Positions 28,870 through 37,678 of a stretch of DNA of 64,000 nt are shown here, one piece after another. The stretch is taken from positions 79,843-143,842 of the forward strand of contig NZ_JBJNRJ010000007.1 in the NCBI RefSeq assembly GCF_046233715.1, read 5' to 3'. Below the pieces are notes generated by a model. The model saw only the letters and a list, made by a program, of their open reading frames with translations. It ran no database searches and had not been told where the DNA came from. The DNA comes from Trujillonella humicola (GTDB lineage: Bacteria > Actinomycetota > Actinomycetes > Mycobacteriales > Geodermatophilaceae). Numbering within the stretch: the first letter of the stretch is position 1; the number at the start of each line of letters is the position of its first letter. The position numbers and the translations under genes are program-made.

Positions 28870-29625
28870 GTGCCGAGTCCCACCCGTCAGCGGATCCTGA
28901 TCACCGGCGCGAGCTCCGGCCTCGGGGCGGGCATGGCCCGCCGGTTCGCCGCCCGCGGCCGTGACCTCGCGCTCGTCGCCCGGCGCACCGAGCTGCTCGA
29001 CGCCCTGCGCGAGGAGCTGCTGGCCGCGCACCCCGGCATCCGGGTGGTCACCGCCGCCCTCGACGTCGACGACGCCGCCGCCGTCGACGAGGTCGTGCCC
29101 GCGCTGGCCGGCGAGCTCGGCGGCCTCGACCGGTTCGTCGCCAACGCCGGCATCGGCAAGGGCGGTCCGGTCGGCACCGGCGCGGGCTGGGCGAACCGCG
29201 CCACGCTCTTCACCAACGTGCTGGGCACGCACGCGCAGTGCGAGGCCGCCGTCGAGCTGTTCCGCGCCCAGGGCCACGGGCACCTGGTGCTGATCTCCTC
29301 GGTCGCCTCGGTCCGCGGCATGCGCGGCACGCGGACGGCGTACGGGGCGAGCAAGGCGGCGCTCAACGCGCTGGCCGAGGGCATCCGCTCCGACCTGCTC
29401 GGCACCGGCATCCGGGTGACGACGGTGCTGCCCGGCTACATCGCGACCGACCTCAACGTGGGCCGCCGCGGACCGTTCACCGTCGGCCTGGACACCGGCG
29501 TCGACGCCCTGGTCTCGGCGATCGAGCGCGAACCGGTGCGGGCCTACGTGCCGGAGTGGCCGTGGCGGCCGGTCTCGGCGCTGCTGCGGGTGCTGCCGCT
29601 GCCGGTGGTCCGCCGCCTCACGTAG
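28870..29625 (+). CDS. Short-chain dehydrogenase/reductase (SDR)
   Basis: The 251-residue classical SDR has a TGASSGLG nucleotide-binding loop, VANAG, catalytic Ser in LISSVAS, and Tyr-Lys in YGASK. It should oxidise or reduce an alcohol/carbonyl using NAD(P)(H); Arg residues after the glycine loop (VARRTE) favour NADP. The substrate is unknown. Its stop overlaps the convergent phosphopantetheinyl transferase gene by 8 bp, and it marks one edge of the Dap-peptide region. Confidence 0.88.
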   Translation: MPSPTRQRILITGASSGLGAGMARRFAARGRDLALVARRTELLDALREELLAAHPGIRVVTAALDVDDAAAVDEVVPALAGELGGLDRFVANAGIGKGGPVGTGAGWANRATLFTNVLGTHAQCEAAVELFRAQGHGHLVLISSVASVRGMRGTRTAYGASKAALNALAEGIRSDLLGTGIRVTTVLPGYIATDLNVGRRGPFTVGLDTGVDALVSAIEREPVRAYVPEWPWRPVSALLRVLPLPVVRRLT

Positions 29626-30304
29626 GGGCGGGCCGCGCGAGGGAGGCCCGCAACGGGGCGGCCGCGTCGCGCTCGCGGACCGCCACCGGGGCGTCCCCCA
29701 GCACGGCCAGCGCCCCGACCAGGCCGGCGGGCGGGGCGAGGTCGACCAGCCACGCCGGCCCGACGTCGCCGCGGAGCAGCCGCGGTGGCTCTCCGGGCGC
29801 CGACAGCACCAGGCCCGCCGGGTCGGCGTCCAGCCCGGTCCCGGTCGCCTTCAGCAGCGCCTCCTTGCGGGTCCACGTCGTCGCCAGGCCGGCGGGGGTG
29901 GGCGGCCGGCGCTCCTCCCGGGCGAGGACGACGTCGGCCAGGCCGGTGTCGCAGAACCCGGCGACCTCCTCGACGTCCACGCCCACCGGCCGGTCCGCGC
30001 AGACGGCGACGACCAGGCAGTCACCGGCGTGCGCCACGGACACCTCCGGGCCGCCGGCCAGCCGGGGGCGCCCGTGCGGCCGGCCGCAGCGGGGGCAGCC
30101 GCGCTCCACGGGGACCAGCGCCGGCGGCAGGCCGAGCACCGGGCCGAGGACCAGGCGGAGCACCACCGCCGACGCCGTCGCCCTCCGCCGGTCGGCCGGC
30201 CGGGCGAACCGGTCCCGGCGGCGCAGCTCCGCCGGCGGCAGCAGCGCGTCGTGCTCCGGCCGCAGGTCGCCGACCCGCGCCCACCAGAGGTCGCAGGTGC
30301 TCAC
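29618..30304 (-). CDS. 4'-phosphopantetheinyl transferase (Sfp-type)
   Basis: The 228-residue Sfp-type enzyme transfers phosphopantetheine from CoA to carrier-domain serines. The magnesium site VGVDVEEV and the downstream WTRKEALLKATG are clear. There is also a CPRCGRPHGRPRL segment, typical of the larger Sfp class. As the last gene of the NRPS operon (GTG 30304 overlaps the sbnB-like stop by 4 bp), it most likely activates the three carrier domains encoded upstream. Confidence 0.9.
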   Translation of the reverse strand: MSTCDLWWARVGDLRPEHDALLPPAELRRRDRFARPADRRRATASAVVLRLVLGPVLGLPPALVPVERGCPRCGRPHGRPRLAGGPEVSVAHAGDCLVVAVCADRPVGVDVEEVAGFCDTGLADVVLAREERRPPTPAGLATTWTRKEALLKATGTGLDADPAGLVLSAPGEPPRLLRGDVGPAWLVDLAPPAGLVGALAVLGDAPVAVRERDAAAPLRASLARPAPT

Positions 30305-31326
30305 CCGTGGCGGCGCAGCTCGGAGAAGAAGTCCCCGACCACGTGCAGGCCGCCGGTGCGCGCCACCTCGTCGTGGACGAAGCGGCCCACGGCCAGGTCG
30401 AGCACGCCGAGGCCGAAGGGGGAGAAGACCACCGTCCGGTCCCCGGGCACCTCGATCCGCCCGGTCAGCACGTCGTCCAGCGTGCCGGCCAGGAAGTCGC
30501 GGCTGCCGGTCAGCTGCTCGGTGAGGTGCGGGGAGGTCTCGGCCTTGAGGCAGTGCTCGACGTCGTCGACGACGTTGACCGCGGCGAGCAGCACCTCCGG
30601 CGCCAGGTCGCGCAGCGACAGGTGCAGCACCACGGGGGCGTGGTCGAACCACCGCGGCTCGTGCACGTGCGGCCGCGCGGCGACGGTGGCGAAGACCACG
30701 AGGTCGCTGTCGCCGATCAGCGACCCCACCTCGGTGTGCACGACCACCTCCGCGGCGGTGCCCGCCCGGTGCAGGTAGCCGCGGAAGCCGGCGGCGCTCT
30801 CGGCCGACAGGTCGTGCACGCCGATCCGGTCGAACGACCACCCGGTGCCGGTGAGGAAGCCGTGCACGTACCGGGCGATCAGGCCGGTGCCGACGAAGCC
30901 CACGCGGGCCGGGCGGGCGCGAGTGCGGGTCAGCCGGTCCGCGGCCAGGGCGGCCGACGCCGCCGTCCGGGTCGCGCTGATCACCGAGCTCTCCAGGCAG
31001 GCGAACGGGTAGCCGGTGGCGGCGTCGTTGAGGATGAGCACGGCGGAGGCGCGGGGCACCCCGGCCGCCACGTTCTCCGGGAAGCTGGAGATCCACTTCA
31101 TCCCGTGCACCGGGTCCGGCCCGCCGAGCGAGGCGGGCAGCGCGATGATCCGCGCGGTCGGCCGGTCGGGGAAGCGCAGGAAGTACGACGGGGGGTTCAC
31201 CGTCCCCCCGGAGCCGTGCAGCCGGTAGGTGGCCTCGACGAGGTCCACCAGTTCCTTCTCCCGGCCGTGCAGCACCTCCTGCACCTGGGCGCCCGGCACC
31301 ACCGCGAACGACGGGACGACGCTCAC
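30301..31326 (-). CDS. sbnB: 2,3-diaminopropionate biosynthesis protein SbnB-like
   Basis: The 341-residue NAD-dependent enzyme is of the ornithine cyclodeaminase/mu-crystallin fold. SbnB oxidatively splits N-(1-amino-1-carboxy-2-ethyl)-glutamate into L-2,3-diaminopropionate and 2-oxoglutarate. It shows MKWISSFPEN, the Rossmann GFVGTGLIARY, and LNDAATGYPFACLESSVISATRTAA, the family's substrate and NAD region. It overlaps the dioxygenase gene by 4 bp and works with the sbnA-like product in the same operon. Confidence 0.9.
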   Translation of the reverse strand: MSVVPSFAVVPGAQVQEVLHGREKELVDLVEATYRLHGSGGTVNPPSYFLRFPDRPTARIIALPASLGGPDPVHGMKWISSFPENVAAGVPRASAVLILNDAATGYPFACLESSVISATRTAASAALAADRLTRTRARPARVGFVGTGLIARYVHGFLTGTGWSFDRIGVHDLSAESAAGFRGYLHRAGTAAEVVVHTEVGSLIGDSDLVVFATVAARPHVHEPRWFDHAPVVLHLSLRDLAPEVLLAAVNVVDDVEHCLKAETSPHLTEQLTGSRDFLAGTLDDVLTGRIEVPGDRTVVFSPFGLGVLDLAVGRFVHDEVARTGGLHVVGDFFSELRRHG

Positions 31327-32324
31327 CGCAGCGCTCCCTCGCCGGAGGGCGGGGTGAACCGCACCGGATCGGCCAGCCCGACGAGCACCTCGCGGGCACC
31401 GCGGTAGGGCTCGCGGGCGTGCGCGGTCGCGACGTTGTCGACCAGCAGCAGGTCGCCGGCCTGCCACGGCTCGCGGACGGTGTGCGCGTCGTAGACCTCG
31501 GTGAGCAGGGCGACGACGTCCTCGCCGACCGGGTCGCCGCCGCCGAAGCGGGTGGTGAACGGCAGCCCGTCCGGGCCGTGCTCCTCGACCAGGTACTCGC
31601 GCACCTCCGGGTCGAGGGTCCACTCGCTGAGGAAGGCCACCTGGTTGAACCAGCAGCGCGCGCCGGTCAGCGGGTGGGGCACCACGGCCCGGCGGCGCTG
31701 GCGGGTGCGCAGCCCTCCGTCGGGCAGCCACTCCAGCTCGATGGCGTCGGCGCGGCCGGCGGCCTCGACGGCCGCCCGGTCGCCGGTGCCGAAGGCCTCG
31801 GCCCAGGAGGCGCCGATGTCGTCGCCGTAGGTGCGCACCAGCAGCCAGCCCTCGCGCTCGAACCGGTCGACCAGGGCGGGAGGCAGGGCGGCGAGGACGG
31901 CGGCGGCGTCGGCGAGCGGGGTGGCCCCGCCCTCGGCCGGCGCGACCAGGCAGGCGAAGAGCAGCAGGCCGGGCACCTCCAGCCGGTAGCTCAGCTCGTG
32001 GTGCATGCACATCTGCTGGCCGGCCGGCCACGGGGTCGCCCCGTGCACCCCCGGGCCGCGGACCTCGCGGGGCGCGAACGCCTCGCGCTCGGGGACGAGC
32101 GTGCCGGCGGCCGCGGCGAAGGTGGCCGCGACGTCGTCGGCGTCCCGCAGGCCGAGGCCGCGGACGACGACGGCGCCGTGCTCGGCCACGAGCCCGCGCA
32201 GCGCGGCCCGGTGCGCGGCCGCCCACCGGGCGGGCTCGCCGCCGGCCTCGGCGGGCAGGACGGCGGGGCGGCCGGGCGCGAGGTCCGGCGCGGGCAGGGA
32301 CAGGGGCGGGGAGGAACGCAGCAT
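31323..32324 (-). CDS. TauD/TfdA-family Fe(II)/2-oxoglutarate dioxygenase
   Basis: The 333-residue enzyme is clavaminate-synthase-like. The iron ligands are the HxE of MHHELSY and a distal His in DNVATAHAREPYRG, whose Arg and the following REVLVGL match the 2-oxoglutarate-binding end. In peptide clusters such enzymes hydroxylate an amino acid or carrier-bound residue. Here the plausible substrate is Dap or the tethered product, and SbnB would supply 2-oxoglutarate as a by-product. The gene starts 2 bp after the NRPS stop codon. Confidence 0.85.
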   Translation of the reverse strand: MLRSSPPLSLPAPDLAPGRPAVLPAEAGGEPARWAAAHRAALRGLVAEHGAVVVRGLGLRDADDVAATFAAAAGTLVPEREAFAPREVRGPGVHGATPWPAGQQMCMHHELSYRLEVPGLLLFACLVAPAEGGATPLADAAAVLAALPPALVDRFEREGWLLVRTYGDDIGASWAEAFGTGDRAAVEAAGRADAIELEWLPDGGLRTRQRRRAVVPHPLTGARCWFNQVAFLSEWTLDPEVREYLVEEHGPDGLPFTTRFGGGDPVGEDVVALLTEVYDAHTVREPWQAGDLLLVDNVATAHAREPYRGAREVLVGLADPVRFTPPSGEGALR

Positions 32325-32326
32325 GG

Positions 32327-34804
32327 TCAGGGCCTTCCGGAGAGCAGGTCGGCGAGGTCGGCGAGCACGGGCACGGCCAGGACGTCCCGGTGCGAGATCG
32401 CCCGGTCGAGCGCGACGGCGAGCTTGACGGCCGACAGCGACGTGCCGCCCAGCTCGACGAAGGAGTCGGACCGGCCGATCCGGTCCTCGGGGACGCCGAG
32501 CACGGCCGCCCACGCGGCGGCCAGCCGCCGCTCGGCGTCGGTGCGCGGCCGGTCGCCGGCGGGGGAGGCGCCGGCGGGGGAGGCGCCGGCGACCGGCGGT
32601 GCGCCGGCGGACAGCTCGGCGGCCAGCACGGCCAGGGCCCGCCGGTCGACCTTCCCGTTGGCGGTCAGCGGCAGCGCGTCGCGCCACCAGATCGCCGTCG
32701 GCACCATGTAGCCCGGCAGCGTGGCGGCCAGCCGGGACCGGACCAGGTCCGGGTCGACCGGCCGCGGGCCGGAGCAGAATGCGGCCAGGTGCGCGGGCGA
32801 GCCGCCGCGGTCCACGACCACGACCGCCCCGTCGCGGACGCCCGGCACCTGCAGCAGGGCGTTCTCGACCTCGCCGAGCTCGATCCGGAAGCCGGAGACC
32901 TTCACCTGCGCGTCCCGGCGGCCGAGGAACTCGAGCGTGCCGTCGGGCCGCCAGCGGCCGAGGTCGCCGGCGAGGTAGAGCCGCTCGCCCGGCCGGTGCG
33001 GGTCGGGCACGTAGGCCCGCCGGGTGCGCTCGGGGTCGTTGACGTAGCCGCGGCCCACGCAGACGCCGGAGAAGACGATCTGCCCGGGGGCGCCCAGCGG
33101 CACCGGGTCCAGCCGATCGTCGACGACGAGCACCCGGACGTTGGCGATCGGCCGGCCCAGCGGCACCCGGCCGTCCTCGGGTGGGCGGCGCAGCACGTGG
33201 TGGTTGGTGTCGTCGGAGGTCTCGGTGAGCCCGTAGGCGTTGACCAGCGGAACGTCCGGCACGGTGGCGAACCAGCGCGCGGCCAGCTCCGGCTTCAGCG
33301 CCTCGCCGGTGACCGAGACGCAGCGCAGGTCCGGCAGGGCCCGGGGGTGCTGCTCCAGGTGGGCCAGCACGACGTCGAGGTAGGAGGGCACCACCTGGAC
33401 GACGGCGACCCGGCCGGCGACCAGCGTGTCGACGAACGCCGCGACGTCGAGGATCACCGGCTGCTCGACGACCAGCGTGCGGCCGCCGGCCACGAGCCCG
33501 GCGAGCAGCTGCCACAGCGAGATGTCGAAGCACTGCGGTGCGGTCTGGGCGACGACCTGCCCCTCGGTGATGCCGAGGTCGTCGATCTTGGCGAGCACGT
33601 GGTTGAGGAACCCGGCGTGCTCGCACATCGCCCCCTTCGGCTCGCCGGTGGAGCCGGAGGTGAAGTAGAGGTAGGCCAGCTGACCCGCCCCGACCCGCAC
33701 CCCGACCGGGCCGTCGTCGTGCCCCTCGGCGCAGGCGTCGCCGACCAGCAGCCGCTGCACGCCCGGCAGCTCGTCCAGCGCCCGGTCGAGGGACGCCGTG
33801 GCGCCGGGCTCGGTGAGCACCAGCCGGCAGCCGGCGCGGCGCAGGGTGGTCGCGATGCGGTCGGCGGGGAAGTGCGGCTCGACGGGCAGGTACGCCCCGC
33901 CGGCCTTGAGCACCCCGAGGACGGCGGCCGGCCAGTCCAGGTCGCGCTCGGTGACCACGGCGACGACGTCCTCGGGCTGCAGGCCGCGGGCCAGCAGGGC
34001 CCGGGCCAGCCGGTTGGCGCGCGCGTCCAGCTCGCGGTGGGTCCACGAGCGCGCGCCGCAGACCACGGCGACGGCGTCCGGCCGGGAGCGGGCCTGCTCC
34101 TCGACCAGCTCGTGCACGCGCCGGTCGGGCAGGTCGCGGACCGGCCCGGCGAGGTCCTCCAGCTGGAACCGCAGCTCCTCGGGCGACAGGAGGCAGCCGG
34201 CGTGCGGGTCGCCGCCGGGATCGGCGGTCAGCAGCGCCAGCGCGGTGCGGTGGTAGCCGGCGATGCGGGCGGCGGCGGCGCGGTCGAGGGCGTCGGCGCG
34301 GGCGCGGACCACCAGCCGGTCCCCGGCGAGGCCGATCCGCAGCACCGCGCCCCCGGGCAGCGGGCCGGCGCCGTCCGGGTCGAGCACCGCCTCGACCGGC
34401 ACCGGCCCCTCCCCGGTGGCGGCGTCCCCGGCGCGGACCTCGGCGGCGGCCTCCTGCACCAGGTCCTGCCAGGAGGGCCGGTCCGTGGCGACCCGGCAGG
34501 GGCGGGGCGGCTCCCCCGCGGCGGGCACCAGGCCGGTGACCACCTCCCGCTCGCCGGACAGGGCCGCGAGGACGACGGCGTGCGCGGCGAGCAGCACCGC
34601 CGACCGGGGCACCGCCAGGGCGGCCGCGAGCCGGCGCACGGCTGCCGCGACGCCGTCCGGCAGCACCGCCTCGACGTCCACCGTCCCCGGCCCGGGGGCG
34701 CTGGCCCAGCGCGGGACGGGGGTCGCGTCGCCGGCCGGCACCGGCTCGTGCCGGAGCTCCCGGTCCGGTCCGGAGCGGGGGCGGGGCACCACGGCGCTGC
34801 TCAT
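32327..34804 (-). CDS. NRPS: partial condensation lobe, adenylation, carrier
   Basis: The 825-residue synthetase starts with about 200 residues like the C-terminal lobe of a condensation domain (VEAVLPDGVAAAV, SAVLLAAHAVVLAALSG) without any HHxxxD. A complete adenylation domain follows: FTSGSTGEPKG (381-391), FDISLW (426-431), NAYGLTE (522-528), GFRIELGEVE (638-647), TANGKVDR. A carrier domain has Ser789 (ELGGTSL). My hand-read specificity positions are D, I, W, Q, S, T, A, D, D, K; the late acidic pair would fit a basic side chain such as Dap, but this is tentative. Start ATG 34804 overlaps the upstream stop by 4 bp. No thioesterase is present. Confidence 0.88.
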   Translation of the reverse strand: MSSAVVPRPRSGPDRELRHEPVPAGDATPVPRWASAPGPGTVDVEAVLPDGVAAAVRRLAAALAVPRSAVLLAAHAVVLAALSGEREVVTGLVPAAGEPPRPCRVATDRPSWQDLVQEAAAEVRAGDAATGEGPVPVEAVLDPDGAGPLPGGAVLRIGLAGDRLVVRARADALDRAAAARIAGYHRTALALLTADPGGDPHAGCLLSPEELRFQLEDLAGPVRDLPDRRVHELVEEQARSRPDAVAVVCGARSWTHRELDARANRLARALLARGLQPEDVVAVVTERDLDWPAAVLGVLKAGGAYLPVEPHFPADRIATTLRRAGCRLVLTEPGATASLDRALDELPGVQRLLVGDACAEGHDDGPVGVRVGAGQLAYLYFTSGSTGEPKGAMCEHAGFLNHVLAKIDDLGITEGQVVAQTAPQCFDISLWQLLAGLVAGGRTLVVEQPVILDVAAFVDTLVAGRVAVVQVVPSYLDVVLAHLEQHPRALPDLRCVSVTGEALKPELAARWFATVPDVPLVNAYGLTETSDDTNHHVLRRPPEDGRVPLGRPIANVRVLVVDDRLDPVPLGAPGQIVFSGVCVGRGYVNDPERTRRAYVPDPHRPGERLYLAGDLGRWRPDGTLEFLGRRDAQVKVSGFRIELGEVENALLQVPGVRDGAVVVVDRGGSPAHLAAFCSGPRPVDPDLVRSRLAATLPGYMVPTAIWWRDALPLTANGKVDRRALAVLAAELSAGAPPVAGASPAGASPAGDRPRTDAERRLAAAWAAVLGVPEDRIGRSDSFVELGGTSLSAVKLAVALDRAISHRDVLAVPVLADLADLLSGRP

Positions 34805-36960
34805 CGCGCCACCGCCGGCTGCCGCGGCTCGGGCGCGGCGGGACCGCCGGCCGGGAGGCCGGCGGCGGGACCGGCCGGCTGCGCGGGGTTGCCGCTCCAC
34901 CGGTCACCCGCCGGCACCTCCTCCCCCTTCATGAGGAAGCTGTCGGGCGCGAGGACGGCGTCGTCGCCGATCGCGACGCCGTAGTGCACGAACGCGCCGA
35001 CCGCGAGGGTGACCCGGTCGCCGAGCCGGGTGCGGTCGGACTTGAAGCCGCCGTCCTCCTGCGAGTGGCACTGCACCACGGTGCCGGCGTTGAGGGTGGC
35101 GTCGTCGCCGATCGTGACCAGGGTCCGCTCGGGGAGGAAGCAGCCGTCGTCGAACACCCGCCGGCCCAGCCGGGTGCCGAGGGCGCGGGAGACGAGGTTC
35201 TTGAACGGCGTCCCGGCGAAGCCCCGGTCGAACTCCGGGATCACCAGCTTCCAGTAGCGCTCGTGCCACCAGAAGTACGGCTCGTAGATGGAGCAGGACC
35301 GCGGGCTCAGCGGGCGGAAGCCGGTGGCCGCCCGCTCGACGAGGACGAAGTAGACGGCCGTGAACAGGGTGGCCAGCAGGATCTCCACGGCCACGGCGGG
35401 CGCCCCGAACCGGCCGTAGTAGTGCGCGCAGGCCAGCGCCAGGACGGTGAGGCCGAACACGTGCCCCCACCGCACGAGCAGCGCGAGCGCGATCGAGTGG
35501 CGGTTGTACCGGTTCTTGGCCCGCAGCCGGCGGTGCACCTCCCGCGGCTCGCGGAGGGGGTTGAGCCGGCTGTCGCGCAGCACGGTGCGCGGGATCTCGA
35601 ACGGTGGCGAGCCCAGCAGGCCGACGCCGGTGCGGAGGGGGCCGTCGATCGGCACCATCGCCTTGGTGGCCAGCAGGCAGTCGTCCCCGACGCGGGCGCC
35701 GACCGGGTAGTGGATCCGGTTGCCCAGGAAGCTGTGCGCGCCGATCGACAGCGGCGACAGCCGGAACGAGGTGCTGGTGACGTCGGCGTTCATCACCGAG
35801 AGCCCGTCGGCGACCATCGTGCCGGCGCCCACGCCGACCAGGTACGGACTCTCGTGCTGCATCTGAGTCCCGAAGTTCGAGCCGGTCTGCTCCTCCCGGG
35901 AGGCGTCCCAGCCGATCCAGCGCAGGTAGCCGACGATGTAGGAGCTGTCCCCGAACAGGTACGGGAAGAACTTCCCGTTGGTCAGCCGGTGGATCGTGCG
36001 GTGCAGGGAGTACCGGAGGCCGTAGAGCGGGTAGACCTGCCCCGGGCGCAGGCCGAGCGCCAGCAGCCGGGGCAGCGCCGCGACCAGCAGCAGCCCGCCG
36101 ACCACGAGCGTGGCGAACACCACCGCCGAGACCACCAGTGCCTCGCCGACCAGCGCCCAGCCGGTCGCATCGATCGCGGCCGGCGCCAGGATCCCGGCCA
36201 CCGCGGGGTCGACCACCAGCAGGAAGTCGATCCCGGCCAGGACCAGCGGCAGGTACACCAGCGCCGTCGTCAGCAGCTGGGTGGTGGCGTAGCCCCCCCG
36301 CCGCAGGCGCCCGCAGCGGCGGTCGGGCACCGTCCGGTAGTCGACGTCGGTGCGGACGGCGGGGGAGCCGTGCCAGTGCTCGCCGGCGGGCACCGACTGG
36401 CCGGCGTGCAGCGACGAGGAGTGCCCGAGCTGGGCGCCGTCCCCCAGGCCGGTGTCGATGTCGAGCACCGTCGCCTCGCCGATCAGGACGTCGCGGCCGA
36501 TGGTCACCGGCCCGGTCTCGATCCAGCCGTCCACGGCGCGGTAGCCGGCGATCAGCGAGTCCTTGCGGATCACGGTCCCCGCGCCGATGGTCAGCAGGTC
36601 GGTGCACACGGGCACGGCGTGGCCGAACACGACGACGCCGCGGCCGACCCTCGCCCCGAGCGCCCGCAGGTACAGCGCGTACAGCGGGGAGCCGTTGACC
36701 AGGAAGGCCAGCGGGTTGGCCCGGATCAGGGTCCTGACCAGCCAGAACCGCAGGTAGGCCGGGCTCCAGACGCGGATCCTGGTCGGTCGCCAGCGGCCGA
36801 TCAGCACCCACTTCGCGGCGATCGGCAGCAGGCACATGCCGAGGAACAGCGCGCTGCCGAACACGACCGCCCGCGCGTAGACGTCGGCGGCGCCGGCGGC
36901 TCCGGAGATCCACCCGTGCCCCGCGGTGACCACCTCGGCGAAGCCCGCGACGTAGGCCAC
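34801..36960 (-). CDS. Pls/PosA-type NRPS terminal domain (six-helix membrane, LbH)
   Basis: This is the C-terminal membrane module of epsilon-poly-lysine-synthetase-type enzymes (the NRPS terminal domain of unknown function). Five membrane helices alternate with three hexapeptide-like left-handed-helix regions (ARVGRGVVVFGHAVPV; GVGAGTMVADGLSVMNADV; IGDDATLNAGTVVQCHS). In Pls this part polymerises the carrier-bound monomer. The first available start is GTG 36960. The frame stays open about 300 bp upstream and encodes another helix (AAYLLCGAAQLLLFVAYVAG), giving the expected six. The real protein therefore probably continues from the tandem carrier domains at 37678, split by an indel in the G-rich linker. 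Confidence 0.85.
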   Translation of the reverse strand: MAYVAGFAEVVTAGHGWISGAAGAADVYARAVVFGSALFLGMCLLPIAAKWVLIGRWRPTRIRVWSPAYLRFWLVRTLIRANPLAFLVNGSPLYALYLRALGARVGRGVVVFGHAVPVCTDLLTIGAGTVIRKDSLIAGYRAVDGWIETGPVTIGRDVLIGEATVLDIDTGLGDGAQLGHSSSLHAGQSVPAGEHWHGSPAVRTDVDYRTVPDRRCGRLRRGGYATTQLLTTALVYLPLVLAGIDFLLVVDPAVAGILAPAAIDATGWALVGEALVVSAVVFATLVVGGLLLVAALPRLLALGLRPGQVYPLYGLRYSLHRTIHRLTNGKFFPYLFGDSSYIVGYLRWIGWDASREEQTGSNFGTQMQHESPYLVGVGAGTMVADGLSVMNADVTSTSFRLSPLSIGAHSFLGNRIHYPVGARVGDDCLLATKAMVPIDGPLRTGVGLLGSPPFEIPRTVLRDSRLNPLREPREVHRRLRAKNRYNRHSIALALLVRWGHVFGLTVLALACAHYYGRFGAPAVAVEILLATLFTAVYFVLVERAATGFRPLSPRSCSIYEPYFWWHERYWKLVIPEFDRGFAGTPFKNLVSRALGTRLGRRVFDDGCFLPERTLVTIGDDATLNAGTVVQCHSQEDGGFKSDRTRLGDRVTLAVGAFVHYGVAIGDDAVLAPDSFLMKGEEVPAGDRWSGNPAQPAGPAAGLPAGGPAAPEPRQPAVAR

Positions 36961-37020
36961 GAAGAGGAGGAGCTGGGCGGCGCCGCACAGCAGGTACGCG
37001 GCGGTGCCGGCGCGCGGCGC

Positions 37021-37110
37021 CGGCGGGCCCGGCCCCGGGGGCCGGGGGGGGGGCCCGGGGGGTGGCGGGGGGGGCGCGGCCCGGGGCCGGGGCCAGGGGG
37101 CCGGGTGCGG
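37021..37110. other. G-rich linker with probable frameshift
   Basis: The sequence is almost all G and C, with runs up to ten G, and looks like the damaged contig ends elsewhere in the window though it has no N. Carrier-domain coding is in one minus-strand frame above it and six-helix coding in another below it. The span 34801-37678 is 2878 nt, one more than a multiple of three, so one extra base or two missing bases would join both parts. Confidence 0.7.
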
Positions 37111-37678
37111 CGGCCGCGGCGGGAGGCGGTGCCGGCTCGGCCGGCGCCGCGGGGCTCGCCACCGCGGCGGCCAGCGCGCGCACCGTCGGGTGCTGGTAGA
37201 CGTCGCGCACGGCGACGGCCGGCAGGTCGCCGCGCTTGCGGACGCGCGCGCAGAAGCGGGTCATCAGCAGCGAGTCGGCGCCCAGGTCGTCGAAGAAGTG
37301 GGCGTCGGGCGGTACGTCGTCGACCCCCAGCACGCCGGCGAGCTCGGCGGCCAGCGCCCGCTCCGGATCGGGGCCGCCGGCCTCCTCCCGTGCGGCGAGC
37401 AGGCCGGCGATCGTCGGGTGCTGGTAGACGTCGCGGATCGCGACGGCCGGCAGGTCCCCGCGCTTGCGGACGCGGGCGCAGAAGCGGGTCATCAGCAGCG
37501 AGTCGGCGCCCAGGTCGTCGAAGAAGTGGGCGTCGGGCGGTACGTCGTCGACCCCGAGGACGTCGGCCAGGACGTCGGCGAGGGCGGCGGCGAGCTCCCG
37601 GACCGGCACGGAGGCCGGTCCGGGAGCGGGTGCGGCGACGGGGTCCGCGGCGGCCCCGTCCACCAGGTCCGCGGTCAC
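37082..37678 (-). CDS. Tandem peptidyl carrier domains (N-terminal part of Pls-type protein)
   Basis: Two carrier domains are nearly identical. Each has HFFDDLGADSLLMTRF with the phosphopantetheine Ser at 60 and 136, each begins DVPPDAHFF and each ends DVYQHPT. An Ala/Pro-rich N-terminus precedes them and an Ala/Pro linker follows (VASPAAPAEPAPPP). GTG 37678 overlaps the sbnA-like stop by 4 bp. The given 3' boundary is approximate because the reading frame beyond it is disturbed; the natural continuation is the six-helix terminal domain. Two carriers in series are unlike the A-carrier-terminal order of standard Pls. Confidence 0.8.
37184..37555 (-). repeat. Direct repeat encoding the two carrier domains
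   Basis: Arms 37184-37327 and 37412-37555 (144 bp, period 228 bp = 76 codons) differ at only a handful of bases, including silent sites. This indicates recent duplication or gene conversion. A long stretch from CAGAAGCGGGTCATCAGCAG through GGCGGTACGTCGTCGACCCC is identical. Confidence 0.85.

Noticed and set aside
34801..37678. Epsilon-poly-lysine synthetase (pls)
   Set aside because: The terminal module matches that family, but dedicated Dap synthesis genes are in the operon, so lysine is the less likely monomer.
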